From contig USFK01000042.1 in assembly GCA_900553935.1 (NCBI GenBank), forward strand, positions 1-9,180: a DNA stretch of 9,180 nucleotides, read 5' to 3'. A model generated the notes under the pieces. That model saw only the letters and a list, made by a program, of their open reading frames with translations. It made no database searches and was not told the DNA's origin. Both the position numbers and the translations under genes were made by a program. This document shows, piece by piece, positions 1 to 6,703 of the stretch (positions within the stretch are counted from its first letter, which is position 1; the number at the start of each line of letters is the position of its first letter). Source of the stretch: an uncultured Collinsella sp. GTDB lineage: Bacteria; Actinomycetota; Coriobacteriia; Coriobacteriales; Coriobacteriaceae.

Positions 1-470
1 AGGGCAAGTTCTTCTTGCCGCAGCTTATGGCCTCGGCCGAGGCCGCGCGCGTGGGTTTTGACACCATCAAGCGCCTGATGCCCGCCGGCGAGATTGCCGA
101 CAAGGGCAAAATCTGCGTGGCCACCGTCAAGGGCGACATCCACGACATCGGTAAGAACATCGTCAAGATGCTGCTCGATAACTACGGCTATACCGTCTTT
201 GACCTAGGCCGCGACGTCGACCCGCAAGAGGTGCTCAAGACCGTGCGGGAGCGCGACATCAAGCTCGTCGGCCTCTCGGCGCTTATGACTACCACGGTCG
301 TCGCCATGGAAGAGACCATCAAGCTGCTTCATGCCGAGGTTCCGGGCGTCAAGATCATCGTGGGCGGCGCCGTGCTCACCCCCGAATACGCCAAGCAGAT
401 CGGTGCGGACTACTACGCCAAGGACGCCGCCGAAAGCGCTCGTATCGCCGAAGAGGTCTTTGGCCGGTAA
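1..470 (+). CDS. metH: C-terminal end of a cobalamin-dependent methyltransferase, probably methionine synthase (5' end outside window)
   Basis: The open frame runs in from the left edge (first whole codon at base 3) and ends at TAA 468-470, showing about 155 residues. It opens with the end of a B12-binding helical cap (FLPQLMASAEA). A Rossmann-type cobalamin domain follows, with the DxHxxG motif as GDIHDIGKN; the histidine that ligates cobalt from below is encoded at 141-143. The later signatures LSALMTTT and VGGAVLTPEYA line the nucleotide tail of the cofactor. Such domains carry methylcobalamin during methyl transfer, in MetH from methyltetrahydrofolate to homocysteine, in the cytosol. The protein stops right after this domain, so the AdoMet reactivation domain of E. 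coli MetH is absent; clostridial-type enzymes end the same way. The catalytic domains lie outside the window, so a stand-alone corrinoid protein of the MtmC/MtbC type remains possible. The B12-binding domain is near certain; the metH name is inferred. Confidence 0.78.
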   Translation, partial: GKFFLPQLMASAEAARVGFDTIKRLMPAGEIADKGKICVATVKGDIHDIGKNIVKMLLDNYGYTVFDLGRDVDPQEVLKTVRERDIKLVGLSALMTTTVVAMEETIKLLHAEVPGVKIIVGGAVLTPEYAKQIGADYYAKDAAESARIAEEVFGR

Positions 471-495
471 CACAACGGAAACAACCCCGCACCAA

Positions 496-533
496 AACGT
501 GCCGCACGCGTCACGAGACGTGTGCGGCACGTT
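496..533 (+). repeat. Strong hairpin between metH-like gene and UPF0210 gene
   Basis: The arms 496-512 and 517-533 form a 17-bp stem with one mismatch and a 4-base loop (ACGA). It starts 25 bases after the preceding stop codon, where an intrinsic terminator would be expected. However, AGAATAG follows instead of a T tract, so termination would be weak or Rho-dependent; it could also be a processing or mRNA-stability hairpin. The right arm ends 33 bases before the ribosome binding site of the next gene. Confidence 0.7.
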
Positions 534-566
534 AGAATAGAGGGGACTATGCTCGTTTTGGCAGAT

Positions 567-571
567 AGGAG
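567..571 (+). promoter_or_regulatory. Ribosome binding site that fixes the UPF0210 start
   Basis: AGGAG lies seven bases before ATG 579. It favours this start over the in-frame GTG 522, which sits inside the hairpin, and over ATG 549, whose AGGGG is only three bases away. Confidence 0.75.
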
Positions 572-578
572 CGCAAGG

Positions 579-1943
579 ATGGCGATCACGCCCGCAGAAA
601 TCGCGGAAACCCGCGGCATGGTTGAGGAACAGAACCTCGACATCAGGACCATCACTATGGGTGTTTCGCTCATGGGTTGCGGTGACGAGAACCTCAGCCG
701 CATGTGCACGAAGATCTACGACCACGTGACGCACACGGCTGAGCACCTGGTCGAGACCGCCGAGAACCTCGAGCGCGAGTACGGTATCCCCATTGTCAAC
801 AAGCGCGTTTCCGTCACCCCGGTGGCGCAGATCGCCGCATGCTGCAAGGATGAGGACCTCACCCCCATCGCGCACGCCCTCGACCGCGCGGCCGAGACGC
901 TCGGCATCGATTACCTGGGCGGCTTCTCCGCGCTCGTCCAGAAGGGCATCGGCGACGCCGACCGCCGTGTCATCCAGTCCATCCCGCAGGCGCTCGCCAC
1001 AACCAGCCGCGTCTGCTCCAGCGTCAACGTCGCCAGTCTGCGTGCCGGCATCAACATGGACGCCGTACTCATGGCTGCGCAGACCATCATCGATGCCGCT
1101 AAACTCACGGCCGACCAGGATTCCGTCGGCGCTTCCAAGTTTGTCTGCTTTGCTAACATGGTCGAGGACTCCCCGTTTATGGCGGGTGCCGTCCACGGCG
1201 GTGGCGAGGCCGACGCCGTCATCAACGTGGGCGTCTCGGGCCCCGGCGTTATGGCCGCAGCCCTGGAGAAGCTGCCCGATTCCGCATCGATGATGGAAGT
1301 CGCCGAGAAGATTAAGCAGACTGCCTTTAAAATCACCCGTGCCGGCGAGCTCATGAGCCGCGAGGCCGCCCATCGTCTGGGTGTCGAGAAGGGCATTGTC
1401 GACCTGTCGCTGGCACCTACGCCTGCCATCGGCGACTCCGTTGCGCGCATCCTCGAGATTATCGGCGTGGGCACCTGCGGTGGCCCCGGCACGACCTGCG
1501 CGCTCGCCATGCTCAACGATGCCGTCAAGAAGGGCGGCGTCATGGCCAGCTCCAGCGTGGGCGGTCTCTCCGGCGCTTTCATCCCCGTGTCCGAGGACGC
1601 CGGCATGATCGCCGCCGTCGAAGCCGGTGCGCTTTCGCTCGAGAAGCTCGAGGCCATGACCTGCGTGTGCTCCGTCGGCCTGGACATGATCGCCATCCCC
1701 GGCGACACCCCGGTCGAGACCATCGCCGGCATCATCGCCGACGAGATGGCCATCGGCGTCATCAACAACAAGACCACGGCCGTCCGCGTGATTCCCGCCA
1801 TCGGCAAGGGCGTGGGTGACTGCGTCGAGTACGGCGGCCTGTTCGGCCGTGCACCCATCATGCCGGTGAACCCCAACGCCGGCACCGTGCTTGCCCATCG
1901 CGGTGGACGCTTCCCGGCACCGCTGAACTCGCTCAAGAACTAG
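579..1943 (+). CDS. UPF0210 (DUF711) PFL-family protein
   Basis: Starting at ATG 579 the protein has 454 residues, the usual size for UPF0210, and begins MAITPAEIAETRGM, matching family N-termini. Family signatures are visible: LDIRTITMGVSLMGCG near residues 20-35, the glycine/cysteine-rich GTCGGPGTTCALAML about two thirds along, and the closing RGGRFPAPLNSLKN. The family adopts a pyruvate formate-lyase-like alpha/beta barrel, but I see no glycyl-radical RVxGY-type motif, so radical enzymology is not implied. No reaction is established. It looks cytosolic: no signal peptide or membrane segment. In many bacteria the gene follows a small ACT-domain gene (UPF0237); here the upstream neighbour is the metH-like gene, 108 bases away, so the partner is missing or elsewhere. 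A separate promoter is not obvious, so read-through from upstream is possible. Family assignment is secure; function is unknown. Confidence 0.93.
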   Translation: MAITPAEIAETRGMVEEQNLDIRTITMGVSLMGCGDENLSRMCTKIYDHVTHTAEHLVETAENLEREYGIPIVNKRVSVTPVAQIAACCKDEDLTPIAHALDRAAETLGIDYLGGFSALVQKGIGDADRRVIQSIPQALATTSRVCSSVNVASLRAGINMDAVLMAAQTIIDAAKLTADQDSVGASKFVCFANMVEDSPFMAGAVHGGGEADAVINVGVSGPGVMAAALEKLPDSASMMEVAEKIKQTAFKITRAGELMSREAAHRLGVEKGIVDLSLAPTPAIGDSVARILEIIGVGTCGGPGTTCALAMLNDAVKKGGVMASSSVGGLSGAFIPVSEDAGMIAAVEAGALSLEKLEAMTCVCSVGLDMIAIPGDTPVETIAGIIADEMAIGVINNKTTAVRVIPAIGKGVGDCVEYGGLFGRAPIMPVNPNAGTVLAHRGGRFPAPLNSLKN

Positions 1944-1960
1944 CTGAGGGGTGCTGGCGA

Positions 1961-2094
1961 GGAGCCCCGGGGAGGGCAAATATATAAGGTCGCCTGCTCG
2001 GACAGTCCTGACTCGCACGGAGAGCACATTAAGTGCTCTCCGGCTCGTGCGGAACTCGCGATCGACCTTATATATTTGTCCTCCCCGGGGCTCC
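1961..2094. repeat. 134-bp palindromic element with nested hairpin
   Basis: The arms 1961-1992 and 2063-2094 are 32 bp and complementary except at one position, which would be a G-U pair in RNA. Three more pairs (1957-1959 with 2095-2097) can form past a one-base bulge at 1960. The arms hold a GC block (CCCCGGGG) and an AT block (ATATATAAGG). The 70-base core has its own stem (2019-2027 with 2033-2041, loop ATTAA) and a partial outer helix (2014-2018 with 2047-2051). A further 5-bp hairpin (2092-2096 with 2102-2106) overlaps the right end. The element starts 17 bases after the UPF0210 stop and has no T tract. It could be a MITE/REP-like repeat, a 3'-end structure protecting the upstream mRNA, or a structured RNA. 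I see no flanking target-site duplication. Confidence 0.9.
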
Positions 2095-2177
2095 CGCACA
2101 ACGGGACCTCAGTTGGGTTCTATCCCGGTTGCAGTTGCTTCGCTCCTGCACCACTTGGCTGGTGCGGCGTTTTGGCG

Positions 2178-2206
2178 TTGGAACGGTTCTTTTTCTGATA
2201 TATGCT
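2178..2206 (+). promoter_or_regulatory. Possible promoter of the SAM methyltransferase gene
   Basis: TTGGAA (2178-2183) and TATGCT (2201-2206) are separated by 17 bp; each matches four of six sigma-70-type consensus bases. Transcription would start near 2212-2214, at the foot of the terminator-like hairpin. This rests on pattern matching only. Confidence 0.4.
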
Positions 2207-2210
2207 TGTT

Positions 2211-2243
2211 GCGGCTCTTCTTTTGGGAGGGGCCGCTTTTTTT
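2211..2243 (+). terminator. Intrinsic terminator just upstream of the methyltransferase RBS
   Basis: A 10-bp stem (2211-2220 with 2227-2236, two G-U pairs) with a 6-base TTTTGG loop is followed by seven Ts (2237-2243). The ribosome binding site of the next gene starts only eight bases later. It may end transcripts from the UPF0210 side, or, if the promoter at 2178-2206 is real, act as a 5'-terminal attenuator or stabilising hairpin. Confidence 0.75.
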
Positions 2244-2264
2244 GTTGTGTGAGGAGGTTGGCCC

Positions 2265-3152
2265 GTGGTTGATGGGGAGATTCGTTCTGAGCTGCTTGCT
2301 GCGGATTGGAATGGCGAATGGATGCGTCTGCAAGCTGATCGGCGGCGGGCTGATGATTCTTTTGAATGGGATAAGCGGGCTCGGCATTTTCGGCCGTTGG
2401 AGACTGCCCCGTATGCCCGGGACTTTATCAAGCTGTTGGCGTTAAAGCCTGGTGAATCCGTGCTCGATATGGGGTGTGGAGCTGGGTCGATTGCTATTCC
2501 GCTTGCTCAGGCTGGGCATCCTGTGTTTGCGGCTGATTTCTCCCCCGCCATGCTGGGCACGCTTGATGCTGGCATTGAGTACTATGGGCTCGAGAATCGC
2601 ATTACGCCGCTTGAGCTTGCTTGGGATGATGATTGGGATTTGGTTGGACCGGTCGCGAAAGCGGTGGATGTTGCCTTTGCCAGTCGGTCGGTTACGACGA
2701 CCAATCTAAAAGACGCGCTTGCCAAGCTTGATCGAACGGCTCGTCGGCGTTGTGCTGTCACGATGGTCGCCAACTCCAGCCCGCGCTATGACCTGCACCT
2801 GATGAACGCCATCGGTGCCTCGGTTACCTGCAGTAATGGCTTTGTGTATGCCTTTAATATCCTCATTCAGATGGGGGCGCTGCCGCAGGTTACATACTTC
2901 GAATCGCCCCGTCGCGATACTTTCGATAGCCTTGAGGCGGGCGTGGCGGACTTCTCCCGCATGCTCGAGCACGGTAACGAGGATAAGATCGACCGTCTGC
3001 GCGACTACGTCGCTCAGCATATGATTGAGAATCCCCGTGCTGGCGAGCCGGGGTCCAAAGGAGTGCCGCAGGGACGCTATATGCTCGACCATATCCGCAA
3101 GGTCCGTTGGGCGTTTATTGCATGGGAGCCGGTCTCTTCGAGCCGTCCATAG
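2265..3152 (+). CDS. Class I SAM-dependent methyltransferase
   Basis: The 295-residue protein starts at GTG 2265, chosen because GAGGAGG lies at 2251-2257, seven bases upstream. SAM-binding motif I is clear as VLDMGCGAG (residues 66-74). The acidic residue ending strand 2 is D91 in FAADFSPAML, and a post-I helix follows. This indicates a cytosolic methyltransferase with a Rossmann fold; the substrate cannot be read from sequence. The C-terminal third (SPRRDTFDSLEAGVADFSRML onward) is a helical extension I cannot assign. The first two thirds use many T-ending codons and look less GC-rich than the neighbours, while the last third looks like the rest of the window; the gene or its 5' part may have been acquired. 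It appears to be a single-gene unit, with a terminator immediately before it and no clear one after it. Confidence 0.85.
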   Translation: MVDGEIRSELLAADWNGEWMRLQADRRRADDSFEWDKRARHFRPLETAPYARDFIKLLALKPGESVLDMGCGAGSIAIPLAQAGHPVFAADFSPAMLGTLDAGIEYYGLENRITPLELAWDDDWDLVGPVAKAVDVAFASRSVTTTNLKDALAKLDRTARRRCAVTMVANSSPRYDLHLMNAIGASVTCSNGFVYAFNILIQMGALPQVTYFESPRRDTFDSLEAGVADFSRMLEHGNEDKIDRLRDYVAQHMIENPRAGEPGSKGVPQGRYMLDHIRKVRWAFIAWEPVSSSRP

Positions 3153-3334
3153 ACCGCTTTCGGCCGTCGTACACGTCCGCCTGTAACCCGCGCCGTTCTC
3201 CCGCTCGGCATCCGCATTCTTTTTGAACTGGGCAAACACGCCCCACACCGCGCCGTTCCTGCGCTATCGTGGGACAGCTCACGTAGATTAAGGCCCCATC
3301 GCGGGGCGCCCCATAACATAGAAAGCGAGAACCC
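3153..3334. other. Noncoding spacer before yhbY
   Basis: I see no convincing gene here. It holds the exact 11-base direct repeat CCGCGCCGTTC at 3188-3198 and 3248-3258, exactly 60 bp apart, and a small hairpin (GCCCC-ATCGC-GGGGC, 3293-3307) in the probable leader of yhbY. No good promoter pair stands out; TAGATT at 3284-3289 is a possible -10 without a matching -35. Confidence 0.5.
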
Positions 3335-3634
3335 ATGGCACTGACAGGAGCCCAGGTCAAGCAGCTTCGCAGCATGGCCCATCACCTCAACCCCGCCATC
3401 ATCATCGGCAAGTCCGACATCAACGAGGGCACCGTCGAGCAGACGGTCGCCTACCTGGAGAAGCACGAGCTCGTTAAGTGCTCCGTACTCGATGGTTCCA
3501 GCCTTTCTGCCCGCGAGGCCGCCGAAGATCTCGCCGATCGCTGCCACGCCGAGGTCGTCCAGGTCATCGGCCGCAAGTTCTCGCTGTATCGCGAGTCCTC
3601 GCGCAAGGACATCGAGAAGATTAAGCTCGTCTAA
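3335..3634 (+). CDS. yhbY: YhbY/CRM-domain RNA-binding protein
   Basis: The 99-residue protein is a single CRS1-YhbY (CRM) domain over its full length, the usual size for bacterial YhbY. It opens LTGAQVKQLRSMAHHLNPAI, has the conserved IIGKSDINEG turn, HELVKCSVLD in the next strand, and ends with VQVIGRKFSLYR, where the VIG-K turn is the RNA-contacting loop of the fold. In E. coli YhbY associates with pre-50S ribosomal particles and belongs to a domain family used for RNA splicing in chloroplasts, so a role in ribosome assembly is the likely one. The start ATG 3335 gives the standard N-terminus, although the upstream purine run (GAAAGCGAG) is only a weak ribosome binding site. It is followed by its own terminator and faces the regulator gene convergently. 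In other genomes yhbY often sits with nadD or obgE; that context is absent here. Confidence 0.95.
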   Translation: MALTGAQVKQLRSMAHHLNPAIIIGKSDINEGTVEQTVAYLEKHELVKCSVLDGSSLSAREAAEDLADRCHAEVVQVIGRKFSLYRESSRKDIEKIKLV

Positions 3635-3673
3635 GAGCCGACGATCCGGCGAGCCAACATACATCAAGCTTGC

Positions 3674-3705
3674 GAGCGTCCGAGCAATTCGGGCGCTCAT
3701 TTTTT
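3674..3705 (+). terminator. Intrinsic terminator of yhbY
   Basis: A 10-bp stem (3674-3683 with 3689-3698, one G-U pair) and a GCAAT loop are followed by A and six Ts (3700-3705). The T tract overlaps by two bases the stop codon of the convergent regulator gene (3704-3706). Read on the other strand the same hairpin lacks a T run, so it should not stop regulator transcripts efficiently. Confidence 0.85.
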
Positions 3706-6703
3706 ATCGCTCGACGAGCACGCGGTTAAGCCTGCCCTCTACCAAGCGCTCGTACAGACGCCGCGTCTCGGGCTCGGGCACGCCATTGACCTGCTCCCTC
3801 AGGTGATGCATATGTCCACTGTACAGCTCGACGATATCGCGTCGTCGCCCCGCCGCACCGTAGACGCGCATAGCGCAACGCACCATGTCCTCGCGCGTTG
3901 TCTCTTGCCGCAGCCCCGACTCCACCAGCCATACCGCCGACTGTAGGTCGTTTTCTTCTAGGGCGGCATTCGCGCCCCGAATCATGCAGTCGATATACTT
4001 CGATTCCATAATGCGCCGCATACGCAAAAAGTAAGTGGGATTACAGCCATTGGGAACATACAACGGGCCGGCGTAGAGCTGCTCGATCTTAAGGCACAGC
4101 TCGACCAGATGGGGCCCGCGCGCACCCGTGCGATTTCCCAAAACTTCGCGGCTTATCTGATCAAACAACCGCACGTCAGTCTTGACGTAATCGCCGTTAA
4201 GCCCAATGCACTCGTTTTGGATCAGCACACACGACTTGCCGTCCGGTGTCGGCCCCAAGGCCGAACGCAGGCGCGATATCGTCGAGTACAGATTGTTACG
4301 AGCGCTATTGAACTCGGCATGGGGCCACAGCTCCATAGCCAGCGTCTCGCGGTCGACCAGTGTATCCATGCCCAGCGCAAGTCGCTCGGCAAGCGTCGCC
4401 GCTTTCTTGCGGCGCCACATCTTATCCGTGATGGGAAACCCGTCGCGCTCGGCGCGAAACGCCCCAAACATGCGGATCTCGATATGGCCAATCACATCGA
4501 CACCCTCGGCATCGCCGGCCTGGAACAGACGCTCGCCTTCGCCCTCAAAGTCGTCACGCAGCGAATACCGCGACAGCTCGCGCACCGGGAGCTTCTTTCG
4601 AATTCTAGCAGCCGGCTCACCCAGACAATGCATCGCAAGACGCGCAAACAGCCGATACGACGGATCCAAAATCCCCGGGCGGTTCATGGACATCCAGGCT
4701 GCAAGGTCGCTATCGCGGCCCGCGGAGGCCAAATGCAGCGCCACCATCCAAGCCTCGGCACCACCGACCTGCGTCCGACTCAAATCGAGCAGCTCTGCCT
4801 CTTCGCGCACCGATACCATCGATGTATTGCGTAAGTACGCCGCGCGCTCTAGCAGCAGCGCGTTGTCGCGTATGTATCCAATCGATTCCTCGGCAAGCCT
4901 AAGCACCTGCACCGCACGGAATTTGGCATTGACCGGACGCCCCTCAGCCAACGACTGCCAGCCTTCTAGTATCAAGCCAAACAACTGGACTTGATTGTCA
5001 CGCACACGCACGGCAAAACGGTCGAGCTCATTGAATGCCTGCTCGTCGGTCACCGGCATGCCGGCAAACAGGCGCCGCGCCGATAACACCATGCGCACCC
5101 AGATGGCGAGCGCTCGGATTCCACGCGCTTCAAGTGCCTCGAGCGTCAGAGCCATCTCGTCATCACGCTCGTCAGTCCCCGCATACGACCCATCAAATAG
5201 CTCCGTCAACATACGGTCCGCGCGCACAAACGTCCCCGCGATATCGAGCTCACAATCGTAGGCTTTATCCGTTTTGAGCCCCGCGAGGATCTCGCCACCC
5301 TTCGCCCGCTCGGTCAGTCCATGCTTTATCTCGACATGTGCGGACAGCATGTCGAGTGCGGCACAAGACGCCTCGCTTTCCAACGCCGTATGGCTTGCCG
5401 GAAGCCCCAGACCACTATCTCCATAACAGGCGGCCGTAAACGCGTGCGCCACCTTCCACGACACGGGATTGAGCTCGGAAATCGCTTGTTCGCCCGCACG
5501 CTCGATAATTGAGGCCATATACCGCGCAAGCTTTGTATTGGAGACGCTCACCGCCGCCAGATAGATGCCGAGCGCCTCGTCAGGCGTCGGCTCCGAGGCC
5601 CGGTCATCTGCCTCGGTCTTTCCCAGCGCCGCGCGGCAGACATCCCCTCCATGCCCCGTCAGGGCCAGATCGACCCCATACTGCCCGGCAAGCTCCAACA
5701 CCGCACTGCGGTCCAAAAATGCGTCGGCGAGGTCCATCGCGGTATCGCAGCGCCCCGCTTTAATCAATATACGCGCCGCCCGCACAACGAGTTCGGGGCG
5801 AATTTCGGCGACCAGCTTGCGCAATCGCAGGCGTGCGTTGTCCTCGGTACCCAAGCAGGTAAAGCGCCGGTCTGCCGGATCAACGCCAAAAATGGGATAA
5901 TCGCGGACAAGATAGGACTGGTCAATCGCCGAAAGCCTAACACCGCAAGCCTCGAGCTCCGAAATATTGCCCTCACCCATTAAGACCATCAAGCATGCCA
6001 CACTAAACAGGGCGTTGTTCTCGAGCGACGCCAGATCAACAAGTGCCGCACCGTAGATATTGACGATCTCGTTTTCGAGCATCTGGGCAACGTCTCCCTG
6101 CCCGTATAGTCCCGACTGCATAGCCGAGACGAGCTCGGGCACGCCCTGCGTAAGCTGATAGAAGTCGAGCGACGTGCTGATCGAAAACGCCGATGCCCAC
6201 GCCGAATACTCATAGGCATGCACCTTGAGCATCTGCGCGTTGACTTTAATCGAATCGCCCAGTCCGTGAATCAGCTGGCGATTCGAAGGACGGCAGCTCA
6301 TAAAGACCCCAACCCCCATAGCACGCAGGGTTCGGATTCGGTCGATCAGCTCCTCGGTCTCGCTCTGGCTGAGGTTAGGCACGTTATCGATTGCAATCAG
6401 GGAGTGCGGCTTGTCCTTAAGCTCTTCGGTAACGACCTCGAGCTGCATAAACACCTCGCGCCCAATGGCGCGGTCTGCCTCGATGATCCGCACAGGACCT
6501 CGCGTCGGATCGCTTTTAACCTCTTGGGCATACTGCAGCAGCACCGAGGTTTTCCCAAAGCCATCAGGCGCGTAGAGGACTACGATGCCGGCCTTTCGGC
6601 CCTTGGCGATAAGTTCGTTCATCAAGCGATCGCGCCGCACCATATAGCTACTGCCCAGCGGCATAAGCTCGAGGTCGTCCGTATTGCCCAAATCGTTAAC
6701 CAT
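3704..6703 (-). CDS. Large transcriptional regulator: P-loop NTPase, helical middle, C-terminal winged helix and BTAD domain
   Basis: This 999-residue protein starts at ATG 6703, with GAGGAG (6709-6714) five bases upstream. The N-terminus carries a Walker A motif (APDGFGKTS, residues 45-53, K51/T52) and a Walker B-like strand (SLIAIDN, D106), as in MalT/LAL-type STAND NTPases. Residues about 200-720 are helix-rich and lack sharp motifs, probably TPR-like repeats that act as a sensor or scaffold. Residues about 741-840 (IEIRMFGAFRAERDG, then KMWRRKKAATLAERLAL and NNLYSTISRLRSALG) match an OmpR/SARP-type winged helix. The rest, about 845-990, fits a bacterial transcriptional activation domain (BTAD). 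Family knowledge suggests a cytosolic, nucleotide-gated DNA-binding activator. AfsR/SARP regulators have the winged helix and BTAD first; here they are last, where MalT carries its LuxR-type helix-turn-helix. Targets and inducer are unknown; the gene is monocistronic. It could be autoregulated or act elsewhere. Confidence 0.85.
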   Translation of the reverse strand: MVNDLGNTDDLELMPLGSSYMVRRDRLMNELIAKGRKAGIVVLYAPDGFGKTSVLLQYAQEVKSDPTRGPVRIIEADRAIGREVFMQLEVVTEELKDKPHSLIAIDNVPNLSQSETEELIDRIRTLRAMGVGVFMSCRPSNRQLIHGLGDSIKVNAQMLKVHAYEYSAWASAFSISTSLDFYQLTQGVPELVSAMQSGLYGQGDVAQMLENEIVNIYGAALVDLASLENNALFSVACLMVLMGEGNISELEACGVRLSAIDQSYLVRDYPIFGVDPADRRFTCLGTEDNARLRLRKLVAEIRPELVVRAARILIKAGRCDTAMDLADAFLDRSAVLELAGQYGVDLALTGHGGDVCRAALGKTEADDRASEPTPDEALGIYLAAVSVSNTKLARYMASIIERAGEQAISELNPVSWKVAHAFTAACYGDSGLGLPASHTALESEASCAALDMLSAHVEIKHGLTERAKGGEILAGLKTDKAYDCELDIAGTFVRADRMLTELFDGSYAGTDERDDEMALTLEALEARGIRALAIWVRMVLSARRLFAGMPVTDEQAFNELDRFAVRVRDNQVQLFGLILEGWQSLAEGRPVNAKFRAVQVLRLAEESIGYIRDNALLLERAAYLRNTSMVSVREEAELLDLSRTQVGGAEAWMVALHLASAGRDSDLAAWMSMNRPGILDPSYRLFARLAMHCLGEPAARIRKKLPVRELSRYSLRDDFEGEGERLFQAGDAEGVDVIGHIEIRMFGAFRAERDGFPITDKMWRRKKAATLAERLALGMDTLVDRETLAMELWPHAEFNSARNNLYSTISRLRSALGPTPDGKSCVLIQNECIGLNGDYVKTDVRLFDQISREVLGNRTGARGPHLVELCLKIEQLYAGPLYVPNGCNPTYFLRMRRIMESKYIDCMIRGANAALEENDLQSAVWLVESGLRQETTREDMVRCAMRVYGAAGRRRDIVELYSGHMHHLREQVNGVPEPETRRLYERLVEGRLNRVLVER

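Noticed and set aside
522..578. GTG 522 as the start of the UPF0210 gene
   Set aside because: It lies inside the right arm of the hairpin, has no ribosome binding site and adds residues not typical of the family; ATG 579 has AGGAG at good spacing.
204..2099. A 631-codon open frame on the minus strand
   Set aside because: It is antisense to the UPF0210 gene and the metH-like end. Its composition (Ala/Gly/Asp/His-rich, no motifs) is that of a GC-rich shadow frame, and it crosses the palindrome.
2706..3248. Minus-strand open frame of 180 codons over the methyltransferase
   Set aside because: It is antisense to a gene with clear SAM motifs and has no recognisable domain.
3077..3700. Minus-strand open frame of 207 codons over yhbY
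   Set aside because: It is antisense to the conserved CRM domain and crosses the terminator; composition is typical of a shadow frame.
4109..4834. Plus-strand open frame of 241 codons within the regulator
   Set aside because: It is antisense to the winged helix and helical region of the 999-residue regulator and has no motifs or ribosome binding site.
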